Positions 18,113-27,331 are shown, counted from the stretch's first letter. The stretch: 64,000 nucleotides of DNA from Arthrobacter sp. Leaf234 (GCF_001422665.1 NZ_LMLU01000006.1:238491-302490); one strand, 5' to 3'. Notes: generated from the sequence alone by a model not told the origin. Program-made: numbers and translations.

Positions 18113-18748
18113 GTGAGTGCAATCGGCGGCGTATCCCATCTTCCTGGGGAATTCCTCGACGCCCTCGCCGGCCTGCGGACAGCGGCCCGGCGCAGCGAGA
18201 TCAGGCTCGAGGAGATCCCGGCCCCCTCACGCCTCGCCCCGTTCGCGGTCGCGCTCGGGGCCGAGGTGTTCGAGGCGACACCTGTCGTGCCGCCGCCCCT
18301 GCATGGACCGGCCCGCACCCTGCTGGTTCCGCCCGAACCGCAGGAGCTGGCCACCGGGCGTTTCATCCTCCTCTACGACCCGGAGGGCTCCGAGGTCTGG
18401 AACGGGCGCTTCCGGATCGTCACCTACATCCGGGCGCAGCTCGAACCCGACATGGGTAACGATGCCCTGCTCGGATCCGTCGCCTGGACGTGGCTCGTGG
18501 AGGCCCTCGACAACCATGGTGCACGCCACCACAGCACCGGCGGTACAGCGACCCGGATCCTGTCGGAGAGCTATGGAACGCTCGAGGACCGCCCCGACAC
18601 GATCGACATCGAACTGCGGGCCTCCTGGACACCCGAGACCTCCGACGTGCAGCGGCACCTGGAGGCGTGGTCCGAGATGGTCTGCACGTTCGCCGGCCTG
18701 CCTCCCCTTCCCGCCGGCGTCGCGCACCTGCCCCACCGCCGATCCTGA
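18113..18748 (+). CDS. DUF3000 family protein
   Basis: 211 residues of a conserved actinobacterial family with no known function. Characteristic stretch: PAPSRLAPFAVALGAEV, LATGRFILLYDPEGSEVWNG, FRIVTYIRAQLEPDMGND and SVAWTWLVEAL. No membrane segment or signal peptide. Start is GTG at 18113 with GCGGGG before it. It lies 63 nt upstream of the RNase D gene on the same strand; the DUF3000/RNase D neighbourhood is common in this phylum, so a role in RNA metabolism is possible. Confidence 0.85.
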   Translation: MSAIGGVSHLPGEFLDALAGLRTAARRSEIRLEEIPAPSRLAPFAVALGAEVFEATPVVPPPLHGPARTLLVPPEPQELATGRFILLYDPEGSEVWNGRFRIVTYIRAQLEPDMGNDALLGSVAWTWLVEALDNHGARHHSTGGTATRILSESYGTLEDRPDTIDIELRASWTPETSDVQRHLEAWSEMVCTFAGLPPLPAGVAHLPHRRS

Positions 18749-18811
18749 CCGGTCAGGGAGCCGTCCGGTTCCGCCCGGCAGGCGGCCGCGCGGGGATAGA
18801 CTGAAATCACC

Positions 18812-20128
18812 ATGAGTTCCCACACCTCCGAGCAGACGGACAGCACCGAAGCGTCCGGTCCCGCAGCCACCGAAGCCGATGCCCCGATCGAACTCCCCCT
18901 CCTGACCGAGCCGCGTGACGGCGTCCCCCTCGTCGTCGACACCCGGGCCGGGCTCGAGCGGGCGGCGGCGGCCCTCGCCGCCGGTACCGGACCAGCAGCG
19001 GTCGACGCCGAGCGGGCGTCGGGGTTCCGGTACGGACAGCGCGCGTTCCTGGTGCAGATCAGGCGTGAGGGAGCGGGGACCTGGCTCATCGACCCCGAGC
19101 CCTTCGAGGACCTCCGGATCATCGACGACGCCCTCGACGGCGTCGAGTGGATCCTGCATGCCGCGAGCCAGGACCTGCCCTGCCTCTCCGAGCTCGGGAT
19201 GTGGCCCGATCATCTCTTCGACACGGAGCTCGCCGCCCGTCTGGCCGGTCTGCCGCGGGTCGGCCTCGCGGCCGTGATCGAGTCCCAGCTGGGCTTCAGC
19301 CTGGCGAAGGAGCACTCGGCCGCCGACTGGTCCAAGCGACCGCTGCCCGAGCCATGGCTGCGCTACGCGGCGCTCGACGTCGAGGTCCTGGCCGAGCTCC
19401 GCGACAGGCTCGCCGAGTTGCTGGAACGCGACGGGAAACTGGCCATCGCCGAGCAGGAGTTCGAGCACATCCGGCAGACTCCGCCGGCGGAACCACGCGT
19501 CGATCCCTGGCGCCGGACCTCCGGGCTGCACCAGCTGCGTGACCGCCGCCAGCTGGCGGCCGTCCGGCAGATGTGGCTCGAGCGCGAGGACCTCGCCCAG
19601 CGACGCGACGTCGCTCCCGGGCGCCTCGTCCCGGATTCCGCCATCATCGCTGCCGCCAAGGCCATGCCGGCAACCGTCCCGCAGCTGCTCGGTACCAAGG
19701 GCTTCCACGGGCGCGCCGCGCAGAAGGAAGCACCGCGGTGGCTGAAGTGCATCAGCGACGCGCGGAAGCTGACTGACCTGCCGCCGCTGCACATCTCCAC
19801 GAATGCCCCCCCACCCCCTCGCATCTGGGCCGAGAAGGATCCGGAGGCAGCCGCCCGGCTGCTGACGGCGCGGCCCCGCGTCGCAGCACGCGCCGAGTCG
19901 CTCGGCATGCCGGTGGAGAACCTGCTCACCCCCGACTACCTGCGGCGCATCGCCTGGCGGCCCCCTGCCGAGGTGTCCCTCGAATCGGTCTCGGCAGCCC
20001 TGGCGGACCTCGGTGCGCGCCCCTGGCAGATCGAGGAGATCGCCGCGGTCATCACAGTGGCGTTCCTCGACCCCGATCCCCTGCCCGACAAGGGCCGGGC
20101 ACAGCAGCAGGTTGCCGCCGGCGACTGA
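18812..20128 (+). CDS. rnd: Ribonuclease D (DEDD exonuclease with HRDC domain)
   Basis: 438 residues. 3'-5' exoribonuclease domain at about 40-200 with the DEDDy residues: AVDAERASGFRYG (D and E), LHAASQDLPCL (D), and YAALDVEVL (Y and D). An HRDC nucleic-acid-binding domain follows at about 235-310 (LRDRRQLAAVRQMWLERED), then a further helical region. An acidic N-terminal tail of about 35 residues precedes the fold. RNase D trims tRNA and other small RNA 3' ends. Probably one operon with DUF3000. Confidence 0.94.
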   Translation: MSSHTSEQTDSTEASGPAATEADAPIELPLLTEPRDGVPLVVDTRAGLERAAAALAAGTGPAAVDAERASGFRYGQRAFLVQIRREGAGTWLIDPEPFEDLRIIDDALDGVEWILHAASQDLPCLSELGMWPDHLFDTELAARLAGLPRVGLAAVIESQLGFSLAKEHSAADWSKRPLPEPWLRYAALDVEVLAELRDRLAELLERDGKLAIAEQEFEHIRQTPPAEPRVDPWRRTSGLHQLRDRRQLAAVRQMWLEREDLAQRRDVAPGRLVPDSAIIAAAKAMPATVPQLLGTKGFHGRAAQKEAPRWLKCISDARKLTDLPPLHISTNAPPPPRIWAEKDPEAAARLLTARPRVAARAESLGMPVENLLTPDYLRRIAWRPPAEVSLESVSAALADLGARPWQIEEIAAVITVAFLDPDPLPDKGRAQQQVAAGD

Positions 20129-20150
20129 GCCCGCCGCCTCCCGGGCTTGC

Positions 20151-20179
20151 TTGCACGCTATGTTACCCACCAGTAACAT
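20151..20179 (+). promoter_or_regulatory. fadAB promoter with overlapping TetR-type operator
   Basis: TTGCAC (20151-20156), a 17-bp spacer and TAACAT (20174-20179) fit a sigma-70 promoter 35 bp upstream of the thiolase start. Inside it lies a perfect inverted repeat, ATGTTAC (20160-20166), 6-nt spacer, GTAACAT (20173-20179), covering the -10 box. The size and symmetry are typical of TetR-family repressor sites of actinobacterial fatty-acid degradation genes. The repressor gene itself is not in this window. Confidence 0.7.
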
Positions 20180-20213
20180 GATCGCGGATCAACAACTCGA
20201 AGAGGAGCACCAG

Positions 20214-21464
20214 GTGAGCCAACACACCGAGACCCCTGCCGCGCGGCGTACGTCACGTGCCGTCCGCGACGTCGTCTTCGTCGACGGAGTCCGCACACCC
20301 TTCGGCCGAGCAGGCGAGAAGGGCATCTACGCCGGGATGCGCGCCGACGACCTCGTGGTCAAGTGCATCCGCGACCTCATGCGCCGCAACCCGTCGCTGC
20401 CGGCCGAGCGCGTCGACGAGGTCGCGATCGCCGCCACGACCCAGACGGGGGACCAGGGCCTGACGATCGGCCGCACCGCCGCCCTGCTCGCAGGACTCCC
20501 CCGGACCGTACCGGGTTTCGCCATCGACCGCATGTGCGCGGGTGCCATGACCGCCGTGACCACGACGGCCTCGGGTATCGCCTTCGGCGCGTACGACGTC
20601 GTGATCGCCGGTGGCGTCGAGCACATGGGGAACCACCCGATGGGCTCGGGAGCCGATCCGAACCCCCGCTTCATGTCGGAGCGCATCGTCGATCCCGCTG
20701 CACTGAACATGGGGAACACCGCGGAGAACCTGCACGACCGCTTCCCGGACATCACGAAGGACCGCACCGATGCCTACGCCGTGCGGAGCCAGCAGAAGCT
20801 GGCGAAGGCCTACGAGGCCGGGCTGATCCAGCCGGATCTCGTCCCCGTCGCGGGCAGGAAGGCCGGCGGGGGCTGGACCTTGAACACCGTGGACGAACCT
20901 CCCCGCCCCGACACGACCGTCGAGGACCTCGCGTCCCTGCGCACGCCCTTCCGGGCCCATGGCCGTGTCACGGCAGGCAATGCGGCAGGCCTGAACGACG
21001 GGGCGACCGCCGCGCTGCTCGCCTCCGGGGACGCCGCTCTCGAGCTCGGCCTCCCGGTCCGGATGCGCCTCGTGGCCTACGCCTTCGCCGGCGTCGAACC
21101 CGAGGTCATGGGGATCGGACCGGTGCCGGCGACCGAGAAGGCGCTGCGTCAGGCAGGGCTCGGCATCTCCGACATCGGGCTCTTCGAGATCAACGAGGCC
21201 TTCGCCGTCCAGGTGCTGAGTTTCCTCGACCACTTCGGCATCGACGACGAGGACCCGCGCGTGAACCGCTACGGCGGCGCCATCGCCGTCGGGCACCCCC
21301 TCGCCTCCTCCGGCGTCCGGCTCATGAACCAGCTCGCCCGCCAGTTCGAGGAGGACCCGTCGGTGCGCTACGGCATGACGACCATGTGCATAGGCCTCGG
21401 CATGGGAGCCACGGTCATCTGGGAGAACCCGCACCACGAGCACTACGGACAGGACGCAGCATGA
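20214..21464 (+). CDS. fadA: Acetyl-CoA C-acyltransferase (thiolase)
   Basis: 416 residues. Last step of fatty-acid beta-oxidation, thiolytic cleavage of 3-ketoacyl-CoA. Seen: nucleophile Cys in DRMCAGAMTAV, GGVEHMGNHPMG, NEAFAVQ, the His in AVGHPLASSG, and the second catalytic Cys in MCIGLGMGATV. Start GTG 20214 with AGAGGAG 6 nt upstream. ATGA overlap with the downstream fadB makes a two-gene operon. The promoter carries a TetR-type operator. Confidence 0.95.
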   Translation: MSQHTETPAARRTSRAVRDVVFVDGVRTPFGRAGEKGIYAGMRADDLVVKCIRDLMRRNPSLPAERVDEVAIAATTQTGDQGLTIGRTAALLAGLPRTVPGFAIDRMCAGAMTAVTTTASGIAFGAYDVVIAGGVEHMGNHPMGSGADPNPRFMSERIVDPAALNMGNTAENLHDRFPDITKDRTDAYAVRSQQKLAKAYEAGLIQPDLVPVAGRKAGGGWTLNTVDEPPRPDTTVEDLASLRTPFRAHGRVTAGNAAGLNDGATAALLASGDAALELGLPVRMRLVAYAFAGVEPEVMGIGPVPATEKALRQAGLGISDIGLFEINEAFAVQVLSFLDHFGIDDEDPRVNRYGGAIAVGHPLASSGVRLMNQLARQFEEDPSVRYGMTTMCIGLGMGATVIWENPHHEHYGQDAA

Positions 21465-23587
21465 GCTTCGAACGCTACGACGAGCTGGCAGCACTCGTCC
21501 CCACCGAGATCGTCACCCACTCCTACGTCCAGGACATCACCCTGCCGGAGGGCGCCGGCGTCCTGGCTCTCATCACGCTCGACAACGACCTCGACCATGC
21601 GAAGCCGACGACGCTCGGGCCGAACACGCTCATCGAGTTCGGCCGGACGCTCGAGGGCCTGAAGGAGCGCGCTGCGCACGGTGAGATCCAGGGTGTCGCT
21701 GTGACCGGCAAGCCGTACTTCCTCGTTGCGGGGGCCGATCTCAGCACGGTCAAGAGCGTGAGGTCCGAGCACCTGGGCCGCCTCATGGCCGAGCTCGGGC
21801 ACGAGGCGTACGATCTCCTCGCGGATCTGGGCGTGCCGAGCTTCGCCTTCATCAACGGCGTGGCCCTCGGTGGCGGGCTGGAGATCGCCCTTGCCGCGAA
21901 CTACCGGACCGTGTCCTCGGGCGCCACGGGGATCGGTCTGCCCGAGGCGTTCATCGGCCTGGTTCCGGGCTGGGGCGGCGTGTACCGCCTCCCGCGCCTC
22001 GTCGGGCCCGCGAACGCAGTCAAGGTCATGATCGAGAATCCCCTGAGCAACAACCGCAGCCTGGACGGCGCCTCGGCGCATGCGCTCGGGATCGCCGATG
22101 CCCTGTTCGAGCCGGCGGACTACCTCGAGCAGTCACTCCTCTGGGCGGCGCGGATCCTCACCGGCGGCGGGACACTGGAGGCCGTCACCCGCCGCCGTGC
22201 CGAGCTCGGCTCCTACGACGACGCCGCGTGGACGGGCGCGGTCGCCGCGGGGCGGGCGTTCGTCGAGGCGAAGACCGGCAATGCCGCGCCGGCGCCGTCG
22301 CGCGTGCTGGACCTGCTCGAGGCAGGCCTGACGCTCACGCGGAAGGAATCCGCGGCGGCCGAGTGCACGGCCCTCGCCGAGCTGATGCAGACCCCGGAGT
22401 TCCACGCGACGGTCTACGCATTCCTCGACCTCGTACAGAAACGCGCCAAGCGCCCGGCCGGAGCACCCGACAGGAGGCTCGCGCGGCCCGTCTCGAAGGT
22501 CGGCGTCGTGGGGGCCGGACTCATGGCGGGCCAACTCGCACTCCTCTTCGCGCGCCAGCTGAAGGTGCCGGTGGTTCTCACGGACATCGACCAGGCGCGC
22601 GTGGACAAGGGCGTGGCATACGTCCACGCCGAGATCGAGAAGATGCTCGGTCGGAAGCGGTTGTCCCAGGACGCGGCGAACCGCACGAGGGCACTCGTGA
22701 CCGGCTCCGTCTCGAAGGACGCGTTCGCAGACGCGGACTTCGTGATCGAGGCCGTCTTCGAGGAACTCTCCGTCAAGAAGCAGGTGTTCGCGGAGGTGGA
22801 GGCCGTGGTTTCCCCCGACTGCATCCTCGCGACCAACACCTCCTCGCTCTCCATCGCCGAGATGGCCGCGGACCTGAACCACCCGGAGCGCGTGGTCGGC
22901 TTCCACTTCTTCAACCCCGTCGCGGCCATGCCGCTGCTCGAGGTGGTGCGCGCGCCGAAGACCGACGACGCCGTCCTCGCTACGGCCTTCGTCCTCGCCA
23001 AGGGCCTGAAGAAGAACGCCGTGCTGGTGCAGGACGCGCCGGCCTTCGTGGTCAACCGCATCCTGGGACGCATGTTCGGGGAGATCACCGCCGTCTTCGA
23101 CGAGGGGACCGACGCGGCGACGGCCGACAACGCACTGCGGCCCATGGGTCTTCCGATGACGCCGTTCATGCTGCTCGCTCTTGTGGGTCTGCCCGTCGGC
23201 CAGCATGTGCAGGAGTCGCTGCACTCGGCCTTCGGCGACAGGTTCCACGTCTCGGCGAACCAGCAGAAGCTGATCGACGCGGGCGTGAAGGGGCTGTGGC
23301 AGAAGCAGGAGGACGGCTCCTTCACCGTCCCCGAGACCACGCTCGCCCTCCTGGAGCGCCATGCGTCGCCGTCCTCCGCCGACGAGGTGCTCCGCCGGAC
23401 GCAGGACGCGCTGGCGGACGAGATCGGACGCATGCTCGACGAGGGCGTGGTTGCGGCGCCCGAGGACATCGATCTCTGCATGATCATGGGAGCGGGGTGG
23501 CCCATGCACCTGGGCGGCATCACCCCGTACCTCGACCGAGTCGGTGCCTCCGAGCGCGTCCGCGGGAGGGCTTTCCACCGGGCCTGA
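21461..23587 (+). CDS. fadB: Fatty-acid oxidation multifunctional protein (enoyl-CoA hydratase / 3-hydroxyacyl-CoA dehydrogenase)
   Basis: 708 residues. N-terminal crotonase domain (about 20-210) with oxyanion-hole segments VAGADLSTV and NGVALGGGLEIALA and catalytic Glu in GLPEAFIGLVPGWGG. NAD-binding domain from about 345 with VGAGLMAGQLALLFARQ (GxGxxxG-like), EAVFEELSVK, NTSSLS; the catalytic His lies in VGFHFFNPV; C-terminal dehydrogenase lid AFVVNRILGRM. It provides hydration and oxidation steps before FadA, with which it likely forms a trifunctional complex. Unusual only in an N-terminal stretch of about 20 residues before the crotonase fold. Confidence 0.95.
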   Translation: MSFERYDELAALVPTEIVTHSYVQDITLPEGAGVLALITLDNDLDHAKPTTLGPNTLIEFGRTLEGLKERAAHGEIQGVAVTGKPYFLVAGADLSTVKSVRSEHLGRLMAELGHEAYDLLADLGVPSFAFINGVALGGGLEIALAANYRTVSSGATGIGLPEAFIGLVPGWGGVYRLPRLVGPANAVKVMIENPLSNNRSLDGASAHALGIADALFEPADYLEQSLLWAARILTGGGTLEAVTRRRAELGSYDDAAWTGAVAAGRAFVEAKTGNAAPAPSRVLDLLEAGLTLTRKESAAAECTALAELMQTPEFHATVYAFLDLVQKRAKRPAGAPDRRLARPVSKVGVVGAGLMAGQLALLFARQLKVPVVLTDIDQARVDKGVAYVHAEIEKMLGRKRLSQDAANRTRALVTGSVSKDAFADADFVIEAVFEELSVKKQVFAEVEAVVSPDCILATNTSSLSIAEMAADLNHPERVVGFHFFNPVAAMPLLEVVRAPKTDDAVLATAFVLAKGLKKNAVLVQDAPAFVVNRILGRMFGEITAVFDEGTDAATADNALRPMGLPMTPFMLLALVGLPVGQHVQESLHSAFGDRFHVSANQQKLIDAGVKGLWQKQEDGSFTVPETTLALLERHASPSSADEVLRRTQDALADEIGRMLDEGVVAAPEDIDLCMIMGAGWPMHLGGITPYLDRVGASERVRGRAFHRA

Positions 23588-23658
23588 TACCACCGGCGCC
23601 TAGGCCGTGCTCCGTCGACCGCCCGCTCCCCGCGAGCGACGGCCACCGCGAGCAGCGG

Positions 23659-23691
23659 AACGGGTGGTGGGGCGTTGCCCCACCACCCGTT
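23659..23691 (+). terminator. Bidirectional terminator hairpin between fadB and the lyase gene
   Basis: 15-bp perfect stem AACGGGTGGTGGGGC / GCCCCACCACCCGTT with a GTT loop, placed between two convergent genes. Confidence 0.75.
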
Positions 23692-23723
23692 GCGCTACTG
23701 CCTGTGACATGCGGCGCGGCGTG

Positions 23724-25961
23724 CTAGTGGGCCTTGCCGTTACCGGGTCGCACGGTGATCTCGGCCGCCGCGGTCGTCTCGATCCCGGCGTGGTTGACCG
23801 CCGTCGCGATCAGCTCGTAGCTGCCCTTGAGTCCTTCGAGGGGCAGGTCGTATCGGCCGTCGCTTCCAGTGATCTCCTGACCGTCGAAGGTGACGATGAG
23901 CGAGCGGACGCCCGATTCGGCGTCCTCTGCCCGGACGTCGACCGTGAGCCCCCGTTTGGCACCGACCTTGGTGTCCTTCAGCCCTGTGACGACCGGTGCT
24001 GTCCCATCCAGGACCGGGGCGTTCACGTAGGTGATGCTCGGCGCCGCAGGCATGGTCATTCCCTCGCCGAGGAAGAAGCTCGTGTGAGGGGGCTGGTTGT
24101 ACGCGGTGTTCTGCCAGGCGACGCCGAGACGGTACACGGGGTCGTGCATGAGGGTGCGGATGCGGTGCTCGGTGACAGCGGTGGTGGTGAAGATCTTCAG
24201 CGAGGAGTGGTCGGCACTGCGGTAGACCAGTTCCTCGCGCCAGTCACCGAACAGGTCGGCCTGGAGTGCCGGGTTTCCCTTGGTGCCGTTTCCGGTGAGG
24301 GTGCCGTCGAGCGTGAGCAGCCGATCCTCCGCGCCGGACTCCCAGTTCCACTTCGAGATGGTCGGCGTCGCGCCGGTGGCGAGCTCCAGGGGGTCGGTGT
24401 AGTCGTGGTCGGTGATCTCGCGCAGCAGGTCCCCGTCCCACCAGGTGAGGAAGTTCGCCGCGGGAATGCTGGCGCCGAGGTCGGTGCCGTCGGCTGCCCG
24501 GAGTGATCCGACCTTCGAGGAGAACTTGTAGGTGCCGCCGATCGCCCACGCCTCATTGCCCTCGTGGGTCGGGTCGATGTCCCCTGCAGCTCCACGACCG
24601 GTGTCGCGGGCACCGGGTATGGACCACAGGATCTCGCCAGTCCCTGCGTCGCGCATCGTCGCGGCACGCTGACCGCTGCTCGTCATACTCTCGTGCACCG
24701 AGTAGACCTCGAGGCCGTCACGGGACGGAACGTGGTCTGCAACGTGCATCGCGTCCCCGTGGCCGAGGCCGGTGGCGTACAGCGGAGTGCCATCACTGTC
24801 GATCGTCATCGATCCGAAGACGATCTCGTCAGACCCGTCGGCGTCGACGTCGGCGATGGAAAGGTTGTGGTTGCCCTGCCCGGCGAACTGGTTCCCGGCC
24901 GTGGTCGAATCGAAGGCCCAGCGCTCCTGGATCCTGCCGTCCATGAAATCGAACGCGGCGATGGAGGTCCTGGCGTAGTACCCGCGGCTGAAGATCATGC
25001 TCGGAGTCTCACCGTCGAGGTAGGCGGTGCCGGCCAGGAAGCGGTCCATCCGGTTGCCGCTGGTGTCACCCCATGAGGCGAGCTCTCCGCGCGCCGGTAC
25101 GTAGTCGACGCTGTCCAGGGCCGCACCGGTCAACCCCTCGAAGACGGTCAGATATTCCGGCCCGGCGAGGATGCGGCCGCTCGTGCTGCGGTAGTCCGCC
25201 GAGGCGTCGCCGATGACCACGCCGGCGCCGTCCACCGTGGCGTCAGCGGTCTTCATGGCGAGTTCGGCCCGACCGTCGCGGTCGTAGTCGAACACCTGGA
25301 ACTGGGTGTAATGCGCTCCGGCACGGATGTTGCGGCCGAGGTCGATCTGCCACAGCCGTGTGCCGTCGAGCTCGTAGGCATCGAGGTAGACGTTGCCGGT
25401 GTAGCCGGAGCGCGAGTTGTCCTTCGCGTTCGTCGGATTCCACTTGAGGATGATCTCGTACTCGCCGTCGCCGTCGAGGTCTCCGACCGATGCGTCGTTG
25501 GCTTCGTACTCGTACGCCTCCCCTGCCGGAGTCGTCCCGCCTGCCGGACGCTGGAGCGGGATGTCCAGGGACTGGTCCCCCCACGGGGTGAACTCATCGG
25601 TGACCGTCACCTCTCGCTCGTCGATCAGCGCGGTCACGCGGTAGACCGAAGCACTGGTCCCTTCCGCGTCGAGCAGGTTCGTGCTGCCGGTGATCGGGGT
25701 CCCGGTGATGCGGACGCCGTCGCGGTACACGTGGAAGCCGATCGATTCGGCGTCGAGCCCGAGCATCCGCCAACCGACGTAGACTCCGCCGTCGGTGGTC
25801 ACGGCGACCGGGGCCCGATCGAGGTATTCCATCTGCCGGACCGGTGTGTCTTCCGGCGCAGCTGATGCAGGCATGCTCACCAATGTCGCGGCAGCAACGG
25901 CTGCCGCTGCCGCCGCTCCCAGTGCTCGTCGTGATCTTCGTGCGTGGACGATTGAAACCAT
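23724..25961 (-). CDS. Secreted rhamnogalacturonan lyase (PL11-like)
   Basis: 745 residues. N-terminal signal peptide: RRSRR followed by a long Ala-rich hydrophobic core and a likely cut after SMPASA. The mature part matches polysaccharide lyase family 11, rhamnogalacturonan I lyases with a beta-propeller: repeated Ca-binding DxDxDG loops (GDLDGDGEYEI, DYDRDGRAELA, DVDADGSDEIV) and landmarks LKWNPTNAKDN, TQFQVFDYD, QADLFGDWREELVYR, LMHDPVYRLGVAWQNTAYNQPPH (in parts) and FFLGEG. The last ~90 residues (TAPVVTGLKDTKVG onward) form an Ig-like domain. ATG 25961 chosen because CAGGAG lies 6 nt upstream; ATG 25967 abuts that site. Degrades pectin side regions of plant cell walls outside the cell. 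No other pectin genes or sugar transporter are in the window. Confidence 0.9.
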   Translation of the reverse strand: MVSIVHARRSRRALGAAAAAAVAAATLVSMPASAAPEDTPVRQMEYLDRAPVAVTTDGGVYVGWRMLGLDAESIGFHVYRDGVRITGTPITGSTNLLDAEGTSASVYRVTALIDEREVTVTDEFTPWGDQSLDIPLQRPAGGTTPAGEAYEYEANDASVGDLDGDGEYEIILKWNPTNAKDNSRSGYTGNVYLDAYELDGTRLWQIDLGRNIRAGAHYTQFQVFDYDRDGRAELAMKTADATVDGAGVVIGDASADYRSTSGRILAGPEYLTVFEGLTGAALDSVDYVPARGELASWGDTSGNRMDRFLAGTAYLDGETPSMIFSRGYYARTSIAAFDFMDGRIQERWAFDSTTAGNQFAGQGNHNLSIADVDADGSDEIVFGSMTIDSDGTPLYATGLGHGDAMHVADHVPSRDGLEVYSVHESMTSSGQRAATMRDAGTGEILWSIPGARDTGRGAAGDIDPTHEGNEAWAIGGTYKFSSKVGSLRAADGTDLGASIPAANFLTWWDGDLLREITDHDYTDPLELATGATPTISKWNWESGAEDRLLTLDGTLTGNGTKGNPALQADLFGDWREELVYRSADHSSLKIFTTTAVTEHRIRTLMHDPVYRLGVAWQNTAYNQPPHTSFFLGEGMTMPAAPSITYVNAPVLDGTAPVVTGLKDTKVGAKRGLTVDVRAEDAESGVRSLIVTFDGQEITGSDGRYDLPLEGLKGSYELIATAVNHAGIETTAAAEITVRPGNGKAH

Positions 25962-26054
25962 TATCATCTCCTGTGATGTCCTGGTGCAGAAGCAGGGCAG
26001 GATCCCCCAGTGGGAAACCGCTTTCCTGATCTGCCATCGTCCGTTCACCCTGAG

Positions 26055-26075
26055 TCTGTTGTCAAGAGCAACAGA
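26055..26075. promoter_or_regulatory. Inverted repeat upstream of the lyase gene, possible operator
   Basis: TCTGTTG (26055-26061), 7-nt spacer, CAACAGA (26069-26075). On the minus strand a TTGACA (26065-26060) lies inside it, with GACGAT about 18 nt further toward the gene as a weak -10. Position about 95-115 bp upstream of the lyase start suits a repressor site; which regulator is unknown. Confidence 0.45.
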
Positions 26076-26144
26076 TCGGGTGGCCGGGCCGACGACATCT
26101 CCCCCGCGGGCCGGTCACGTCCTCCAGCGTCGTGGTCAGGCCGC

Positions 26145-26525
26145 TCAGGCGTGCGGGTGATCCTTCAGCCACATCGTGGCCTCCTCGACGGTCCTGAAGT
26201 GACGCGTCGGATACGGGGGCTGGTGAACCTCCGTGAAATAGCTCACCAGCAACCGATCGACCGGTGACGGACCTACCAGGGCCATGGCTGCGATGTTCAG
26301 ACCGTGGGACAAGGTCTTCAAGGCGCCCCTGCTCAGGGACACCATCTCGTTGAGCACCACCAGCATCGGCGGACACGCGTCAGGGCACAGGGCATCGACC
26401 CTGGCCACCAGAGAGAACGCCTCATGATCGGTCACGGTCGATCCGGCGACCCACTCGATCCGCACGACGTCACCGCGCAGTTCCGCGGTGAACGAGTCCT
26501 CGGCAGGTCCGCCCGGAGCGATCAT
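26145..26525 (-). CDS. Small STAS-like protein (DUF7793-type), possible anti-sigma-antagonist-like role
   Basis: 126 residues. No catalytic motif. It reads as an alpha/beta protein: SFTAELRGDVVRIEWVAG strands, a LCPDACPPMLVVLNEM strand with two cysteines, then SRGALKTLSHGLNIAAMALVG and FRTVEEATMWLKDHPHA at the end. This layout (strand pairs, a conserved loop with Ser, C-terminal FxxxEEAxxWL) is like the small STAS/SpoIIAA-like proteins common in Arthrobacter relatives. Start ATG 26525 with GGAGG upstream. Same strand as the GAF protein 122 nt further upstream, so it may be co-transcribed with it. Function not known. Confidence 0.6.
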   Translation of the reverse strand: MIAPGGPAEDSFTAELRGDVVRIEWVAGSTVTDHEAFSLVARVDALCPDACPPMLVVLNEMVSLSRGALKTLSHGLNIAAMALVGPSPVDRLLVSYFTEVHQPPYPTRHFRTVEEATMWLKDHPHA

Positions 26526-26647
26526 GATGATGCCCCCTCCCCCGGGATCAGCGAGATCCACCGAAGCGCACACTACGCCCTCAGCCCTCCATGTCCAGAG
26601 AATCCGCGGTCCGGCCTGCCCACACGGTCACTGCCGCGGACCCGGCG

Positions 26648-27331
26648 TCACGTGTGCGGTCCCCAGATCTCCAGTTGGACCAGGGCCGCGAGTGTCCGCA
26701 GCTTGTGCTCGTCGGCGGGGCTGAAACTGCGGGGAGCGTCGTCGATGATGCACAGCGCGCCGATCCTCATGCCCCCTCGGCCGTGGACGGGATGCCCGGC
26801 GTAGAACCTGATGAACGGTGGACCGGTGACGAAGATCCTGTCCCTGAACAGGGTGATCGCTGCTCCCAAGACACCGAAGTGGTCCCGCGTCATGCGCGGC
26901 AGCCGTTCCAGGTTCCCGGACACGGGTGCGTCGAGGAGCCCGGAGGTGTACAGGGACTCGACACGGGCCTCCTCTGCTTCCTGCGTCAGCGGAATCAGGT
27001 GATCAGGCGGGCGCCCGTGCTCGGCCAGACGTTCACCGTCCAACTCACTCACCCCGTACCCACCGGCCATCGCCACACTCGCACTGCTGTAGGGGGCGCG
27101 GGAGGTGCCGGCGCCCGCAGAGGGACCCGCGAGCTGCTCGTTGACCGCGTGCGCCATCAGGTCCCGTTGCAACTGCGGCAAGGTGGCGGATCCCGCCAGG
27201 TAGCGGAGCACCTCGGACTCGGTACTCATGCCACCCGTCTCCCTATAGACGGCGTAGATCCTGCGCACGTCCAGGTGGTGTTGCAGCACCAGATCAGCCG
27301 TGACCCCCTGCTGCACATCAGCATCACTCAT
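26648..27331 (-). CDS. GAF-domain protein (stand-alone sensor)
   Basis: 227 residues. A helical N-terminal region of about 85 residues (ADLVLQHHLDVRRIYAVY, LRYLAGSATLPQLQRDLM) leads into a GAF domain: LYTSGLLDAPVSGNLERL, LITLFRD-like strand AAITLFRDRIFV, then GMRIGALCIIDDAPRSFS, which matches the GALCIxD signature of GAF sensors, and LRTLAALVQLEI at the end. There is no output domain (no ANTAR, GGDEF, kinase or HTH), so it must signal through a partner. The divergently placed PAS-ANTAR gene at 27856 and the STAS-like gene downstream are candidates. Confidence 0.78.
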   Translation of the reverse strand: MSDADVQQGVTADLVLQHHLDVRRIYAVYRETGGMSTESEVLRYLAGSATLPQLQRDLMAHAVNEQLAGPSAGAGTSRAPYSSASVAMAGGYGVSELDGERLAEHGRPPDHLIPLTQEAEEARVESLYTSGLLDAPVSGNLERLPRMTRDHFGVLGAAITLFRDRIFVTGPPFIRFYAGHPVHGRGGMRIGALCIIDDAPRSFSPADEHKLRTLAALVQLEIWGPHT

